Assembly: GCF_003194625.1 (NCBI RefSeq)
Contig: NZ_QHKX01000003.1
Location: forward strand, 742,539 to 806,538
Direction of reading: 5' to 3'
Source of the DNA: Nocardioides solisilvae
GTDB lineage: Bacteria > Actinomycetota > Actinomycetes > Propionibacteriales > Nocardioidaceae
DNA length: 64,000 nt
Numbering within the stretch: position 1 is the stretch's first letter; every line of letters starts with the position of its first letter. The notes below the pieces were generated by a model. The model was not told where the DNA came from. It did no database searches and worked only from the letters and a program-made list of their open reading frames with translations. Shown piece by piece: positions 33,666-42,181 of the stretch. The translations under genes were made by a program, and so were the position numbers.

Positions 33666-35501
33666 ATGCCCTCCCCCACCCCGCAGGACCGGCCCCTGCG
33701 CGCGCTCTGGCAGCGCCACCGCGCCTACCGGGGCCGCTTCGTCGCCGCGGTCGCGACCTCGACGGTCAACAAGGTCGCCGACGTGATGCCCGAGATCCTC
33801 ATCGGCGCGGCGGTCGACGTCGTCGTGCGCGGCGACGCCTCGTTCGTCGCCACGCTGCTGGGGGTGGAGTCCCGGCACGCCCAGCTCGGCTGGATCGCCG
33901 CGGTCAACGTGGCGGTGTGGCTGGTGGAGTCGCTCAGCCAGTACGTCGCCGACGTGCTGTGGCGCGGTCTGGCCCAGGGGGTCGAGCACGACCTGCGGGT
34001 CGAGGCCTACGACCACGCCCAGCACCTCGACGTCGGCTGGCACGAGGGCCGGCCGCAGGGGACGACGCTGGCCACCCTCAACGACGACGTCAACCAGCTC
34101 GAGCGGTTCCTCGACGTCGGGGCGCCGCAGATCCTGCAGACCGCGCTGAACGTCGTCCTCGTCGGCGCCATCTTCGCCGCGGCCTCCTGGCAGCTCATGC
34201 TGCTGGCGTTCCTGCCCATCCCGCTCATCGTGCTCGGCTCGCTGGTCTTCCAGCGCCGCCTCGAGCCGCTCTACGCCCGGGTCCGCGAGGCGGTCGCCGA
34301 CCTCTCCGGGACGCTGAGCGCCAACCTGGCGGGCATCACCACCATCAAGGCGTTCACCGCGGAGGACCGCGAGCGCGAGCGGGTGCGCGCGGTCTCGGCC
34401 GCCTACCGCGACGCCAACACGGACGCCATCCGCTCCTCGGCGGCGTTCGTGCCGCTGGTCCGGCTGGCCATCCTCGCGGGCTTCACCGCCACCCTGCTGC
34501 TCGGCGGCTGGGCCACCCTGGACGGCCGGCTCGAGCTGGGCGTCTACTCGGTGCTCGTCTTCATGACGCAGCGCCTGCTCTGGCCGCTGACCCGGGTGGC
34601 GGAGGTCCTCGACCTCTACCAGCGCGGCCGCGCCTCCACCGTGCGGATCCTCGCGCTCCTCGAGGAGACCAGCCAGGTGCCGGCGGGCGGCTCCTCCCTG
34701 CCCCAGCCGGTCCGCGGCCGCCTCGAGCTGCGCGGCGTCCGGGCCGGGTACGGCGAGGGGCCCGACGTGCTGCACGGGATCGACCTGGTGGTCCCCGCCG
34801 GGGAGACCCACGCCGTGGTCGGGCCGACCGGCGCCGGCAAGTCCTCCCTGCTGCGCCTCGTGATGCGGTTCGACGACCCGCGGGCCGGCGCCGTGCTGCT
34901 CGACGGCCAGGACGTGCGCGACCTCGACTGGGAGTCGCTGCGCGGCTCCACCGGCTACGTCGCCCAGGACGTCTACCTCTTCGCCGGGACCATCGCGGAG
35001 AACATCGCCTACGGCCGCCCCGACGCCACCCGCGAGGAGGTCCGGGCCGCCGCCGAGGCCGCCGCCGCGTGGGAGTTCGTCGAGGCGCTGCCGGGCGGCC
35101 TGGACGCCCCTGTCGGCGAGCGCGGCGTCACCCTCTCGGGCGGCCAGCGGCAGCGGCTCGCCCTGGCCCGGGCGCTGCTCCGCCGGCCCGCCGTGCTGGT
35201 GCTCGACGAGGCGACCAGCGCCGTGGACAACGAGACCGAGGCGGCGATCCAGCGCTCCCTGCGGGTGGCCACGGCCGACTGCACGGCGCTGGTGGTGGCG
35301 CACCGCCTCTCGACCGTCCGGCACGCCGACCGCATCTGGGTGCTCGACGCCGGCCGGGTGGTCGAGCACGGCACCCACGACGAGCTGGTCGTCTCCGGGG
35401 GCGCCTACGCGCAGCTGTGGGCGGTGCAGACCGGCGACCAGGCCTCGGGCTCCCCCCTCGAGGACGTCGTCACGGGCGGTCGCGCGGACGACCCCGCCTG
35501 A
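33666..35501 (+). CDS. ABC transporter, fused membrane and ATPase domains (exporter type)
   Basis: 611 residues. Six-helix membrane domain (about 25-325) and C-terminal ATPase domain: Walker A GPTGAGKS, Q-loop GYVAQDVYLFAGTI, signature LSGGQ, Walker B VLVLDEATSAVD and H-loop VVAHRLST. A half-transporter that would act as a homodimer. Substrate unknown. Next to a glycan-type cluster, so lipid or glycan export is possible. Confidence 0.93.
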   Translation: MPSPTPQDRPLRALWQRHRAYRGRFVAAVATSTVNKVADVMPEILIGAAVDVVVRGDASFVATLLGVESRHAQLGWIAAVNVAVWLVESLSQYVADVLWRGLAQGVEHDLRVEAYDHAQHLDVGWHEGRPQGTTLATLNDDVNQLERFLDVGAPQILQTALNVVLVGAIFAAASWQLMLLAFLPIPLIVLGSLVFQRRLEPLYARVREAVADLSGTLSANLAGITTIKAFTAEDRERERVRAVSAAYRDANTDAIRSSAAFVPLVRLAILAGFTATLLLGGWATLDGRLELGVYSVLVFMTQRLLWPLTRVAEVLDLYQRGRASTVRILALLEETSQVPAGGSSLPQPVRGRLELRGVRAGYGEGPDVLHGIDLVVPAGETHAVVGPTGAGKSSLLRLVMRFDDPRAGAVLLDGQDVRDLDWESLRGSTGYVAQDVYLFAGTIAENIAYGRPDATREEVRAAAEAAAAWEFVEALPGGLDAPVGERGVTLSGGQRQRLALARALLRRPAVLVLDEATSAVDNETEAAIQRSLRVATADCTALVVAHRLSTVRHADRIWVLDAGRVVEHGTHDELVVSGGAYAQLWAVQTGDQASGSPLEDVVTGGRADDPA

Positions 35502-35523
35502 TGACGTCCGGGGTGCCGACGGG

Positions 35524-36162
35524 TCAGCGGGGCGCCCAGACCCGCGGGGTGGCGCGGTTGCTGGTCGCCCGGTCGCTGTGGACGGTGTCGGCGTAGGGGA
35601 AGTTGGGCGCCCCCCGGCGCACGAGCTGGGCGCTCACGTTGGCCCGCACCCACGCCGGCTCCCCCAGGCAGGAGCGCGGCACCTCGATCGTCACGAGGTC
35701 CAGGTCGCGGTCGACGAAGTGACCCAGCCCGTCGCAGTCGATCTTGGCCCCGCCCGGCTCGCGCAGCAGGTTGTGCCCGCCCCTGGCCTGCCCGCGGCGG
35801 GCGACGATGCGCGAGAAGGCGAAGGTCCGCCCCGGGAGGGCGAACCCGACCCAGAAGGTCGTGCGGTTCCCCGGCTGGAGGTCGACGAAGCGGCTCTGGA
35901 CGACCACCCGGTCGGCGGTGTGGCGCACCACCGTCCGGCGCAGGTCGATCTCCGGCACGTCGCCGACCTCCCACCACTCGTCGGTGCGCCGGTCGGCGCG
36001 CCAGACGTCCCCGGTCCCGTCGACCACCACGACCCGGGAGGGCGGCTGGCCGGCCGCCCCGGCCGCCCCGGGGGCGAGGACCGCCCCCGCCGGCGTGCCC
36101 GTCACCGTCGCCAGCGCCGCCGCGAGGGCTACCGCACCCGCCAGTCCAGTCCTCAGGCGCAT
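35524..36162 (-). CDS. Secreted protein of unknown function
   Basis: 212 residues. Signal peptide 1-~35 (RLRTGLAGAVALAAALATVTGTPAGA). The mature domain is beta-rich, with a VVVVDGTGDVW opening that recurs in actinobacterial secreted proteins of unknown role, and two Cys (DCDGLG and SCLGEP) that may pair. ATG at 36160-36162 with GAGGGGA upstream. Convergent with the ABC exporter. Confidence 0.75.
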   Translation of the reverse strand: MRLRTGLAGAVALAAALATVTGTPAGAVLAPGAAGAAGQPPSRVVVVDGTGDVWRADRRTDEWWEVGDVPEIDLRRTVVRHTADRVVVQSRFVDLQPGNRTTFWVGFALPGRTFAFSRIVARRGQARGGHNLLREPGGAKIDCDGLGHFVDRDLDLVTIEVPRSCLGEPAWVRANVSAQLVRRGAPNFPYADTVHSDRATSNRATPRVWAPR

Positions 36163-36299
36163 CGTCGTCCCCTCACGTCCCGCGGTCCCCCGCGGACCGT
36201 CCCGGCCAGCATGGCGAGCGGTCGCCCGGGGCGCCACCCCCCTTCTTCGGTACGCCGACCGGCTGCGCGCGACCGGGCGCCTGTGGCAGGCTCCTCCGC

Positions 36300-36614
36300 G
36301 TGTCGGGTGGTGACTGGAAGGACATGTACGCCGCGGCCCGCCGTGGCGACCTCGAGCTGGTCCGCTTCCACGTGGGACAGGGCGTGGACGTCGACTTCGC
36401 GCACCCGGAGTTCCAGTCCACCGCCCTCGTCACCGCCCTCCTCGCCGGGCACGCCGACGTTGCGACCCTGCTGCTGGACTCCGGCGCCTCGCCCGTGCTC
36501 CGCTCCGTCTTCGACGAGTGCACGCCCCTCGAGGCCGCGCTCCAGCGCAGCGGCGACCCCGGGATGGCGGAGGTCGCCACCCGCCTGCGGGCGGCGGGCG
36601 CGACCCTCTCCTGA
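36300..36614 (+). CDS. Ankyrin-repeat protein
   Basis: 104 residues from a GTG. About two and a half ankyrin repeats: DMYAAARRGDLELVRFHVGQGVDVDF, STALVTALLAGHADVATLLLDSGASP and TPLEAALQRSGDPGMAEVATRLRAAGA. No signal peptide. Probable protein-protein interaction module; partner unknown. CAGGCT lies 7 nt before the start. Confidence 0.8.
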   Translation: MSGGDWKDMYAAARRGDLELVRFHVGQGVDVDFAHPEFQSTALVTALLAGHADVATLLLDSGASPVLRSVFDECTPLEAALQRSGDPGMAEVATRLRAAGATLS

Positions 36615-36695
36615 GACGCCCCCGTCCCGGGCCTGGCCGGACTGCCATCCTTGCCCCGGCCCGTGGAGGGCGGGCCGGACACGGGAGGTGGGGAC

Positions 36696-37232
36696 ATGAG
36701 GACTCTGGCACGCGCGATCGCGACCGGGACCGCGGTGGCGGCACTCGCCCTGGGCGGCTGCTCCAGCGACGACGACGACGAGACCGGCACGGCGGAGACC
36801 CCCGCGGCCACGGACGCGGAGACCCCGGCCGGGGGCACGGGCCAGGGGAAGGGCGCCGGCAAGGGCAAGGGCGCCGGCAAGGGCGGCGGCAAGGGCGGCG
36901 GCAAGGGCGGGCAGTCCTCGACCGGGCTGCCGAAGGAGTTCCCCGCCGAGGTCTCGGTCATCGACGGCGAGATCATGTCGGTGACGCAGGACGCCGGCAC
37001 GTGGCTGGTGCTCGCCCGGTCGGAGGCGGAGCGGGACGCGACGGTCAGCACGGCCGTCGCCCAGCTGCTCGACGACGGCTTCGTCGAGGACGACCGGGAG
37101 GAGACGGACGAGCGGGTCGTCGTCGACCTCTCGACCCCCGCCCACCGGGTCTCGTTCCAGGCCGTCGGCAACGACGACGGCACGAGCATGGTCAGCTACA
37201 CCGTCAGCCCCCCGCTGCCCAGCGCCGGCTGA
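36696..37232 (+). CDS. Lipoprotein with Gly/Lys-rich linker
   Basis: 178 residues. Lipoprotein signal ends in ALALGGC (Cys about 22). An acidic SSDDDDETGTAETP stretch is followed by a GKG-rich tract (QGKGAGKGKGAGKGGGKGGGK, about residues 50-72), then a compact alpha/beta domain with two Trp/Val strands (AGTWLVLARSEAERDATVSTAVAQLLDDGF). GGGAGGTGGGG precedes the ATG. Function unknown. Confidence 0.75.
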   Translation: MRTLARAIATGTAVAALALGGCSSDDDDETGTAETPAATDAETPAGGTGQGKGAGKGKGAGKGGGKGGGKGGQSSTGLPKEFPAEVSVIDGEIMSVTQDAGTWLVLARSEAERDATVSTAVAQLLDDGFVEDDREETDERVVVDLSTPAHRVSFQAVGNDDGTSMVSYTVSPPLPSAG

Positions 37233-37271
37233 GGGCGACCGGGACGCGCGAGGCCCGCGGGACGCGGACGC

Positions 37272-37427
37272 TCAGTCGCCGTCCCCGTCGACGATCCCGG
37301 GCGACTCGACGCCACCTCCACCGGGACCGCCGTAGCGCTCGGTGTCGTCCTCGAGCTGGAGCGCCACCCGCTCCTCCGGCGGGGGGAACGGGGGCATCCG
37401 GGTGTAGTCCCGCGGCGTCTGACTCAT
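37272..37427 (-). CDS. Small hypothetical protein
   Basis: 51 residues, Pro/Gly/Asp-rich, no Cys and no TM (SQTPRDYTRMPPFPPPEERVALQLEDD). The ATG at 37425-37427 is chosen because the longer frame runs through a 12-bp tandem repeat. No family recognised; coding status only moderately sure. Confidence 0.45.
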   Translation of the reverse strand: MSQTPRDYTRMPPFPPPEERVALQLEDDTERYGGPGGGGVESPGIVDGDGD

Positions 37428-37447
37428 CCCGGCAGCATGCCAGCGCG

Positions 37448-37483
37448 CCAGGGGTCGCGCCAGGGGTCGCGCCAGGGGTCGCG
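37448..37483. repeat. 12-bp tandem repeat, three copies
   Basis: CCAGGGGTCGCG three times, flanked by CCAGCGCGCG-like partial copies. Lies between the small protein gene and the convergent lipoprotein gene. Confidence 0.8.
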
Positions 37484-37537
37484 CCAGCGCGCGTGGCACC
37501 CTGTCCGGCGGCCCCGAGGCTCAGCCGCCTCGGCGGC

Positions 37538-38131
37538 TCAGGCCAGCCGCAGCGTCGTGAGGCAGGTGGGCGCCTCGACGTCGGTCGAGATCCGCGTCTC
37601 CCCCACCCGGCCGTCGTGGTCGACCCGCAGCGTGGCCTCGATGTCGCGAGGCAGCCAGACCCCGACGAAGCCGTTGTCGAACGAGGTCAGCACCTCGTCG
37701 ACCAGGACCTCGTCGTGCGTCTCGTCGACGATCCGCACCTCCAGCTGCTCCGACCGGAGCTCGCCGCGGCAGGTGGTGAGCGAGTGGTGGAAGCAGTCGT
37801 GCGTCTCCTCGACCCACGGGGCGAAGGAGAGGTAGAACTCGTCCTCCGGCAGCTCCATGCCGACCTCCGTGCCGTCGGCGCTGAGCACCAGGACGTCCGG
37901 CCGGACCGAGGCCATCAGGTCGGTCGGCCGTGCTGCCACCGGCATCCGGTCCAGGTGGTCGACGATCTCGACGGCCTCCATGCCGTCGAGGCCGTGCTCG
38001 GCCAGCAGGGCGTCGGCCGCGGCGCCGGGCGGGGACTGGGCCGAGCCGGCGGCCCGGTCCTGCGGCTCGTCGGTGCCGCAGCCCGCGAGCAGGGCGGCGA
38101 CGAGAAGCATCAGGGCGAGCAGCCTGGTCAC
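37538..38131 (-). CDS. Lipoprotein of unknown function
   Basis: 197 residues from a GTG with GGGAGG upstream. Signal LLALMLLVAALLAGC ends in the lipidated Cys at about 18. The mature protein has acidic and His-containing patches (ETHDCFHHSLTTC) with two nearby Cys that may form a disulphide. No family recognised. Its 5' end adjoins the tRNA-Ala terminator, so it needs its own promoter. Confidence 0.75.
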   Translation of the reverse strand: MTRLLALMLLVAALLAGCGTDEPQDRAAGSAQSPPGAAADALLAEHGLDGMEAVEIVDHLDRMPVAARPTDLMASVRPDVLVLSADGTEVGMELPEDEFYLSFAPWVEETHDCFHHSLTTCRGELRSEQLEVRIVDETHDEVLVDEVLTSFDNGFVGVWLPRDIEATLRVDHDGRVGETRISTDVEAPTCLTTLRLA

Positions 38132-38151
38132 AGATCCTCCCGGGAAAAGAA

Positions 38152-38187
38152 GGAACCGCCTCCCCGCCGGGGCGGGGAGGCGGTTCC
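38152..38187 (-). terminator. Rho-independent terminator of tRNA-Ala
   Basis: Perfect 17-bp stem (38152-38168 with 38171-38187). On the minus strand it is followed by TTCTTTTCCC, a real U-rich tail, 6 nt after the tRNA 3' end. Confidence 0.85.
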
Positions 38188-38193
38188 TGGTGC

Positions 38194-38269
<76 letters not shown>

Positions 38270-38319
38270 AAGCGAGACGGAACGTTAGCACCCGCGTCGG
38301 GCCGCGTTCCAATCGGGTT

Positions 38320-39159
38320 TCAGGAGCCGACGGCCCGGCGCTGCTCGCCGTTGTCGCCGCGCCCCTGCTCCTCGCGGGCGGACTCGTCGGCGGCCCGCGC
38401 GATCGCCGCGTCCTCGTCGGTGCGGCCCGAGGTCCAGACGCCGGTGGAGTCGAGGTCGATGGTCTGCACGGTCCGGCGGGCGGCCGCCGGCTTGGAGACG
38501 TACGTCGGGAGGGTGACCGGCACCATGTCCCACATCGACGGGTCCTGGACCACCACGTCGGGGGCGGCGGCGACGGGCGCGTGCTCGTCGTCCTGGGGGA
38601 GGGCGGCCGGCACCACGGGGACGTCGGTGGTCGGGGCGTCCTCGACGGCGACCACGCGGCCGGGGGCGGCGGGGGTCGTCCGGGCCGGTCGGGAGGGCTT
38701 CGCGAGCGGCAGACCCCGCTCCTGGCGGACCATCAGCCGGCAGGCGACCAGCCAGGCGACGAGGACGGCGCCGGGGACGGCGACGTACCACCACGAGAAG
38801 ACGCTCGCCGCGGCGAGCGCGGTGACGACGACCAGGCCGAGCAGGATCACGCTGAGGACGTTGCGGCGGCGCCGGGCGGCGCGGTTGGCGGCGGCCCGAC
38901 GCGCGGCCACGACCACGACCGTGGGGGCCGGCCCCTTGGTCTCGATGACGGGCACCGACGGCGCACGCCCGGGCGTGACCACGAGCCGCGAGTCGCGGGA
39001 GCTGACCGGCTCGCGGCGCGCGAGCACCCGCATGGTGCGCGAGAACCGCTCGACCGAACGCGTCCGCTGCACCTCGTCGTGGTGCTTGATCGCCTTGGGC
39101 ACGAGGTAGGCGGCCCACGCCACGGCGAGGGCGACGAAGATGAGTGCGCTCAGGTCCAC
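38320..39159 (-). CDS. glpR: Divisome membrane protein GlpR/SepX
   Basis: 279 residues from a GTG. N-terminal TM (LSALIFVALAVAWAAYLVPKAI), cytoplasmic region with the family stretch IKHHDEVQRTRSVERFSRTMRVL, two closely spaced TMs (NVLSVILLGLVVVTALAAASV and VPGAVLVAWLVACRL), and a long Pro/Asp/Ala-rich disordered tail. In Corynebacterium GlpR is the membrane receptor of the gephyrin-like FtsZ partner Glp; in Streptomyces the relative SepX acts in septation. Found in the same galU-glp-rimJ-glpR context. Confidence 0.82.
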   Translation of the reverse strand: MDLSALIFVALAVAWAAYLVPKAIKHHDEVQRTRSVERFSRTMRVLARREPVSSRDSRLVVTPGRAPSVPVIETKGPAPTVVVVAARRAAANRAARRRRNVLSVILLGLVVVTALAAASVFSWWYVAVPGAVLVAWLVACRLMVRQERGLPLAKPSRPARTTPAAPGRVVAVEDAPTTDVPVVPAALPQDDEHAPVAAAPDVVVQDPSMWDMVPVTLPTYVSKPAAARRTVQTIDLDSTGVWTSGRTDEDAAIARAADESAREEQGRGDNGEQRRAVGS

Positions 39160-39166
39160 GAGTCCG

Positions 39167-39172
39167 AGGTTA
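39167..39172 (-). promoter_or_regulatory. Leaderless-type -10 element of glpR
   Basis: On the minus strand TAACCT, 7 nt before the GTG at 39159; no ribosome site. Gives glpR its own promoter separate from rimJ. Confidence 0.45.
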
Positions 39173-39234
39173 GGTTCGACGACCGGAGTTGGGGCGGATG
39201 TCAAGGGTGTGTCGCAGAACAACTCCTGTGACTG

Positions 39235-39350
39235 GTGGTTTCGAGACGCTCGCTGCGCTCGCTCCTCAACCACCGGAGGCGCGGAGCCGAGCGAAGTGGT
39301 TTCGAGACGCTCGCTGCGCTCGCTCCTCAACCACCGGAGGCGCGGAGCCG
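39235..39350. repeat. Tandem pair of 61-bp palindrome-containing repeats
   Basis: Unit GTGGTTTCGAGACGCTCGCT...ends with GGAGGCGCGGAGCCG; copies at 39235-39295 and 39296-about 39350, nearly identical. Each contains partly self-complementary GAGACGCTCGC, TGC and GCTCGCTCCTC. Copy 2 supplies the stop and last ~8 codons of rimJ. The core resembles a palindrome abundant in many actinobacterial genomes (recollection, not searched). Confidence 0.85.
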
Positions 39351-39971
39351 CGCGAGGAGGCCGAGCGGGACCTCCTCGGCGGTGACGGCGAAGATGCGGT
39401 GGTCGCGCCAGTCGCCGTCGATGTGCAGGTAGCGGGGGGCGTAGCCCACCTCCCGCAGCTCCAGCTTCTCCACCACCCGCAGCGAGTTGCTGTTCTCCGG
39501 CCGCACGCAGACCTCGATCCGGTGCAGTCCACCGGCGCCGAAGCAGTGGTCGACGACCAGCGCCACCGCCCGGGGCACGATCCCGCGCCCCGCCACCGCC
39601 TGGTCGAGCCAGTACCCGACCGAGGCGAAGAGTGCCGAGCCGCGGACGATGTTGTTGACCGTCACCTGGCCCACCAGCCTGCCCTCGACCTCGATGGCGA
39701 ACGGCATCGAGGTGCCCTCCCGGGCGGCGCGGTGCAGGCGCTGGACGAGCTGGCGGTACGTCGTGGGGCGGACGTCGCCGCGCGGCGGCACCGTGGCCTC
39801 CCACGGGCGCAGCCAGTCGGCGTTGCGCTGCCGGGCCCGGGTCCAGTCGTGCTCGTCGGCCAGCGCCAGGGGGCGCACGACGAGGTCGCCGTCGCGCAGG
39901 CGCGCGGGCCATCCGGGAGCCGGCGGGGCGGTGACCCACGTCGGCCAGCCGAGCCGCCCCGGGAGCCTCAC
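39327..39971 (-). CDS. rimJ: GNAT N-acetyltransferase, RimJ-like
   Basis: 214 residues. GNAT fold: VVRPLALADEHDWTRARQRNADWL, LVGQVTVNNI, the acetyl-CoA loop VGYWLDQAVAGRGIVPRAVALVVDH (Q/R-x-x-G-x-G/A) and RIEVCVRPENSNSLRVVEKL. Matches the RimJ/RimL group that acetylates protein N-termini; its target is unproven. Its C-terminus (LLARLRASGG) lies inside a 61-bp tandem repeat. Start overlaps mogA stop by 4 bp. Confidence 0.88.
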   Translation of the reverse strand: MRLPGRLGWPTWVTAPPAPGWPARLRDGDLVVRPLALADEHDWTRARQRNADWLRPWEATVPPRGDVRPTTYRQLVQRLHRAAREGTSMPFAIEVEGRLVGQVTVNNIVRGSALFASVGYWLDQAVAGRGIVPRAVALVVDHCFGAGGLHRIEVCVRPENSNSLRVVEKLELREVGYAPRYLHIDGDWRDHRIFAVTAEEVPLGLLARLRASGG

Positions 39972-40459
39972 GAGGCGCCGCGGTCGTGGTCGGAGCCGAC
40001 GACCTGCTCCACCGCGTGGCGCAGGACCGGCCCGAGGACCGCGAGGCCGTCACGGACCCCGCCGCGCGACCCGGGGAGGTTGACCACCAGGCAGTCGCCG
40101 GCGACCCCGGCCAACCCGCGGGAGAGCATCGCCATGGGCTGCCCCTGGGCCAGGCCGTGGGCTCGGATCGCCTCCGCGATCCCGGGGACCTCGCGGTCGA
40201 GGACCGAGCGGGTCGCCTCGGGGGTGCGGTCGGTGGGGGTCAGCCCCGTCCCGCCGGTGGTGAGCACCACCCGGGCGCCGGCCGCGACGGCCGCACGGAG
40301 CGCCTCGGCGACCGGTTCACCGTCGGGGACCACGACCGGGGCGTCGACGACGAACCCCTGCTCGCGCAGGAAGTCGACGATCACCGGGCCGGTCTCGTCG
40401 GCGTAGACCCCGGCCGCCGCCCGGTTGGAGGCGACCACGACGCCGGCGGGCAGGCTCAT
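39968..40459 (-). CDS. mogA: Molybdopterin adenylyltransferase-like MogA/MoaB
   Basis: 163 residues. MoCF_biosynth fold: VVLTTGGTGLTPTDRTPEAT binds molybdopterin and LPGSRGGVRDGL closes the domain. Activates molybdopterin by adenylation in cofactor biosynthesis. ATG overlaps the moaC stop (40456-40459) and its own stop overlaps rimJ, so the three are coupled. Confidence 0.9.
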   Translation of the reverse strand: MSLPAGVVVASNRAAAGVYADETGPVIVDFLREQGFVVDAPVVVPDGEPVAEALRAAVAAGARVVLTTGGTGLTPTDRTPEATRSVLDREVPGIAEAIRAHGLAQGQPMAMLSRGLAGVAGDCLVVNLPGSRGGVRDGLAVLGPVLRHAVEQVVGSDHDRGAS

Positions 40460-40923
40460 CGCCGCCACTCCCCCGACTTGCCGCCGGTCTTGGACTCCAC
40501 GCGCACGTCGGTGATGGTGGCCCCCTTGTCGACCGCCTTGACCATGTCGACGACCGTGAGCGCGGCGACCGAGACCGAGGTCAGCGCCTCCATCTCCACG
40601 CCCGTCCGGTCGTTCGTCGAGACGGTCGCCACGATCTCGACGGCGTCGTCGGCGACCTCGAGGTCGACCGTGACCGAGGAGACCTGCAGCGGGTGGCACA
40701 GCGGGACCAGCGAGGGGGTCTGCTTGGCCCCCATGATCCCGGCGATCCGGGCCACCGCGAGGGCGTCGCCCTTGGGCACCCCCTCGCCGCGGAGCAGCGC
40801 CACCACCTCGGGGCTGACCAGCACCCGGCCGGAGGCGACGGCGGTGCGCGCGGTCACCTCCTTGGCGGAGACGTCGACCATCCGGGCGGCGCCCGCCTCG
40901 TCCACGTGGGTCAGCCGGTCCAC
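40456..40923 (-). CDS. moaC: Cyclic pyranopterin monophosphate synthase
   Basis: 155 residues. MoaC with LTHVDEAGAARMVDVSAKEVTARTA, the substrate pocket PLCHPLQVSSV and GVEMEALTSVSVAALTVVDMVKAVDKG. Converts the MoaA product to cPMP in molybdopterin synthesis. No moaA, moaD or moaE is visible in the window. Lies 10 nt downstream of glp. Confidence 0.95.
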   Translation of the reverse strand: MDRLTHVDEAGAARMVDVSAKEVTARTAVASGRVLVSPEVVALLRGEGVPKGDALAVARIAGIMGAKQTPSLVPLCHPLQVSSVTVDLEVADDAVEIVATVSTNDRTGVEMEALTSVSVAALTVVDMVKAVDKGATITDVRVESKTGGKSGEWRR

Positions 40924-40933
40924 CGGTCCTCCT

Positions 40934-42181
40934 TCAGAAGTCCTCGTCCAGGCACAGCACCTGGACCATCTCCCCCGCGGAGAGCGCGGTGGCCTCCTCG
41001 GGCACGACGACGAGCGCGTTGGACGCCGCGAGGTCGCCGACCAGGTGGGAGCCGTGGCCGCCGACGGGCTGGACGAAGGCGCCGCCGCGGTCGGTGCCGT
41101 ACGACGCGCGGACGAACTGGCGCCGACCCGGGGCCGACGAGATCGGGTGGGTCAGGCGGGCGCGGCGGGTGGGGCGCTCGTAGGGCAGCCGGCCCATCAT
41201 CCGGCGCAGCGCGGGGAGCACGAAGACCTGGAAGGAGACGTAGGCCGAGACCGGGTTGCCCGGCAGGGTGAACACCGGGATCCGGTCCTCCCCGACGTGG
41301 CCGAAGCCCTGGGGCTTGCCGGGCTGCATCGCCACCTTGCCGAACCAGACCGTGCCCAGCTCGGAAAGCGCCTCCTTGACCACGTCGTAGTCGCCCTCGC
41401 TGACGCCGCCGCTGGTCACCACCAGGTCGGCGCGGACGAGCTGGTCGCCCAGCGCGTCGGTGAAGGTGCGGGGGTCGTCGGGCACGATCCCGACCCGGTA
41501 GGCCAGCGCGCCCGCCGCGCGCGCGGCGGCGGCCAGCAGGTAGGAGTTGCCGTCGTAGATGGAGTCGTGGCCCAGCGCGGTGCCGGGGTCGCGCAGCTCC
41601 GAGCCCGTGGAGATCACCACCACCCGGGGCCGCGGCCGGCAGCGGACCGTGGCCCGCCCGACGGAGGCCAGCAGCCCGAGGTGACGGGGGCCGATCACCG
41701 TGCCGTGGTCCAGCAGGAGGTCGCCGACCGAGACGTCCTCCCCGGTCCGCCGCACGTGCTGGCCGAGCTGGGGCTCGCGCTCCACGACCACCTCGGCCAC
41801 GCCCCGGTCGGTCCACTCGTAGGGCACCACCGAGTCGGCGCCCGCGGGCATGGGGGCGCCGGTCATGATCTTGGCCGCAGTGCCGGGCGAGAGGGCGAGC
41901 AGCCGGGCCTGTCCGGCGCCGATCTCGCCCACCACGGGCAGCCGCACCGGGGCCTCGGGGGTGGCGCCGGCGACGTCGGCCTGCCGAACGGCGTACCCGT
42001 CCATCGCGGAGTTGTCGAAGCTCGGCAGCGCCACCTCGGCGTGCACGTCCTCGGCGACCGCCATCCCGAGCGCGTCCATCAGCGGCTGCGGGAAGTCGGG
42101 CAGGGGCGAGACGCCGGCCAGCACCCGCTGCACGAGGTCGTGCACCCCGGTCAGCGAGCCGGCGCCGCCCGGCTCAGCCAT
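40934..42181 (-). CDS. glp: Gephyrin-like molybdotransferase Glp (MoeA family)
   Basis: 415 residues. MoeA fold: NSAMDGYAVR, GAPMPAGADSVVPYE, VISTGSELRDPG, DLVVTSGGVSEGDYDVVKEAL and the C-terminal beta domain with RRQFVRA. In Corynebacterium the MoeA paralogue in this position, Glp, binds FtsZ and the receptor GlpR; glpR lies 1.8 kb downstream here, so the divisome role is likely. Adjacent moaC/mogA keep a cofactor role possible. Overlaps galU by 8 bp. Confidence 0.88.
   Translation of the reverse strand: MAEPGGAGSLTGVHDLVQRVLAGVSPLPDFPQPLMDALGMAVAEDVHAEVALPSFDNSAMDGYAVRQADVAGATPEAPVRLPVVGEIGAGQARLLALSPGTAAKIMTGAPMPAGADSVVPYEWTDRGVAEVVVEREPQLGQHVRRTGEDVSVGDLLLDHGTVIGPRHLGLLASVGRATVRCRPRPRVVVISTGSELRDPGTALGHDSIYDGNSYLLAAAARAAGALAYRVGIVPDDPRTFTDALGDQLVRADLVVTSGGVSEGDYDVVKEALSELGTVWFGKVAMQPGKPQGFGHVGEDRIPVFTLPGNPVSAYVSFQVFVLPALRRMMGRLPYERPTRRARLTHPISSAPGRRQFVRASYGTDRGGAFVQPVGGHGSHLVGDLAASNALVVVPEEATALSAGEMVQVLCLDEDF

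Noticed and set aside
30704..33679. 991-codon minus-strand frame joining a glycosyltransferase to upstream sequence
   Set aside because: Upstream of 31807 the product is Arg/Gly-rich junk lying over the GH16-like gene in another frame. The glycosyltransferase starts at the ATG with a ribosome site.
37448..37483. CRISPR-like array
   Set aside because: Units are contiguous 12-mers with no spacers and no cas genes nearby.
39162..39180. IdeR-type iron box near GGTTAGGTTCG
   Set aside because: Only a partial half-site; the 19-bp symmetric pattern is missing, and the sequence is explained by the glpR -10.
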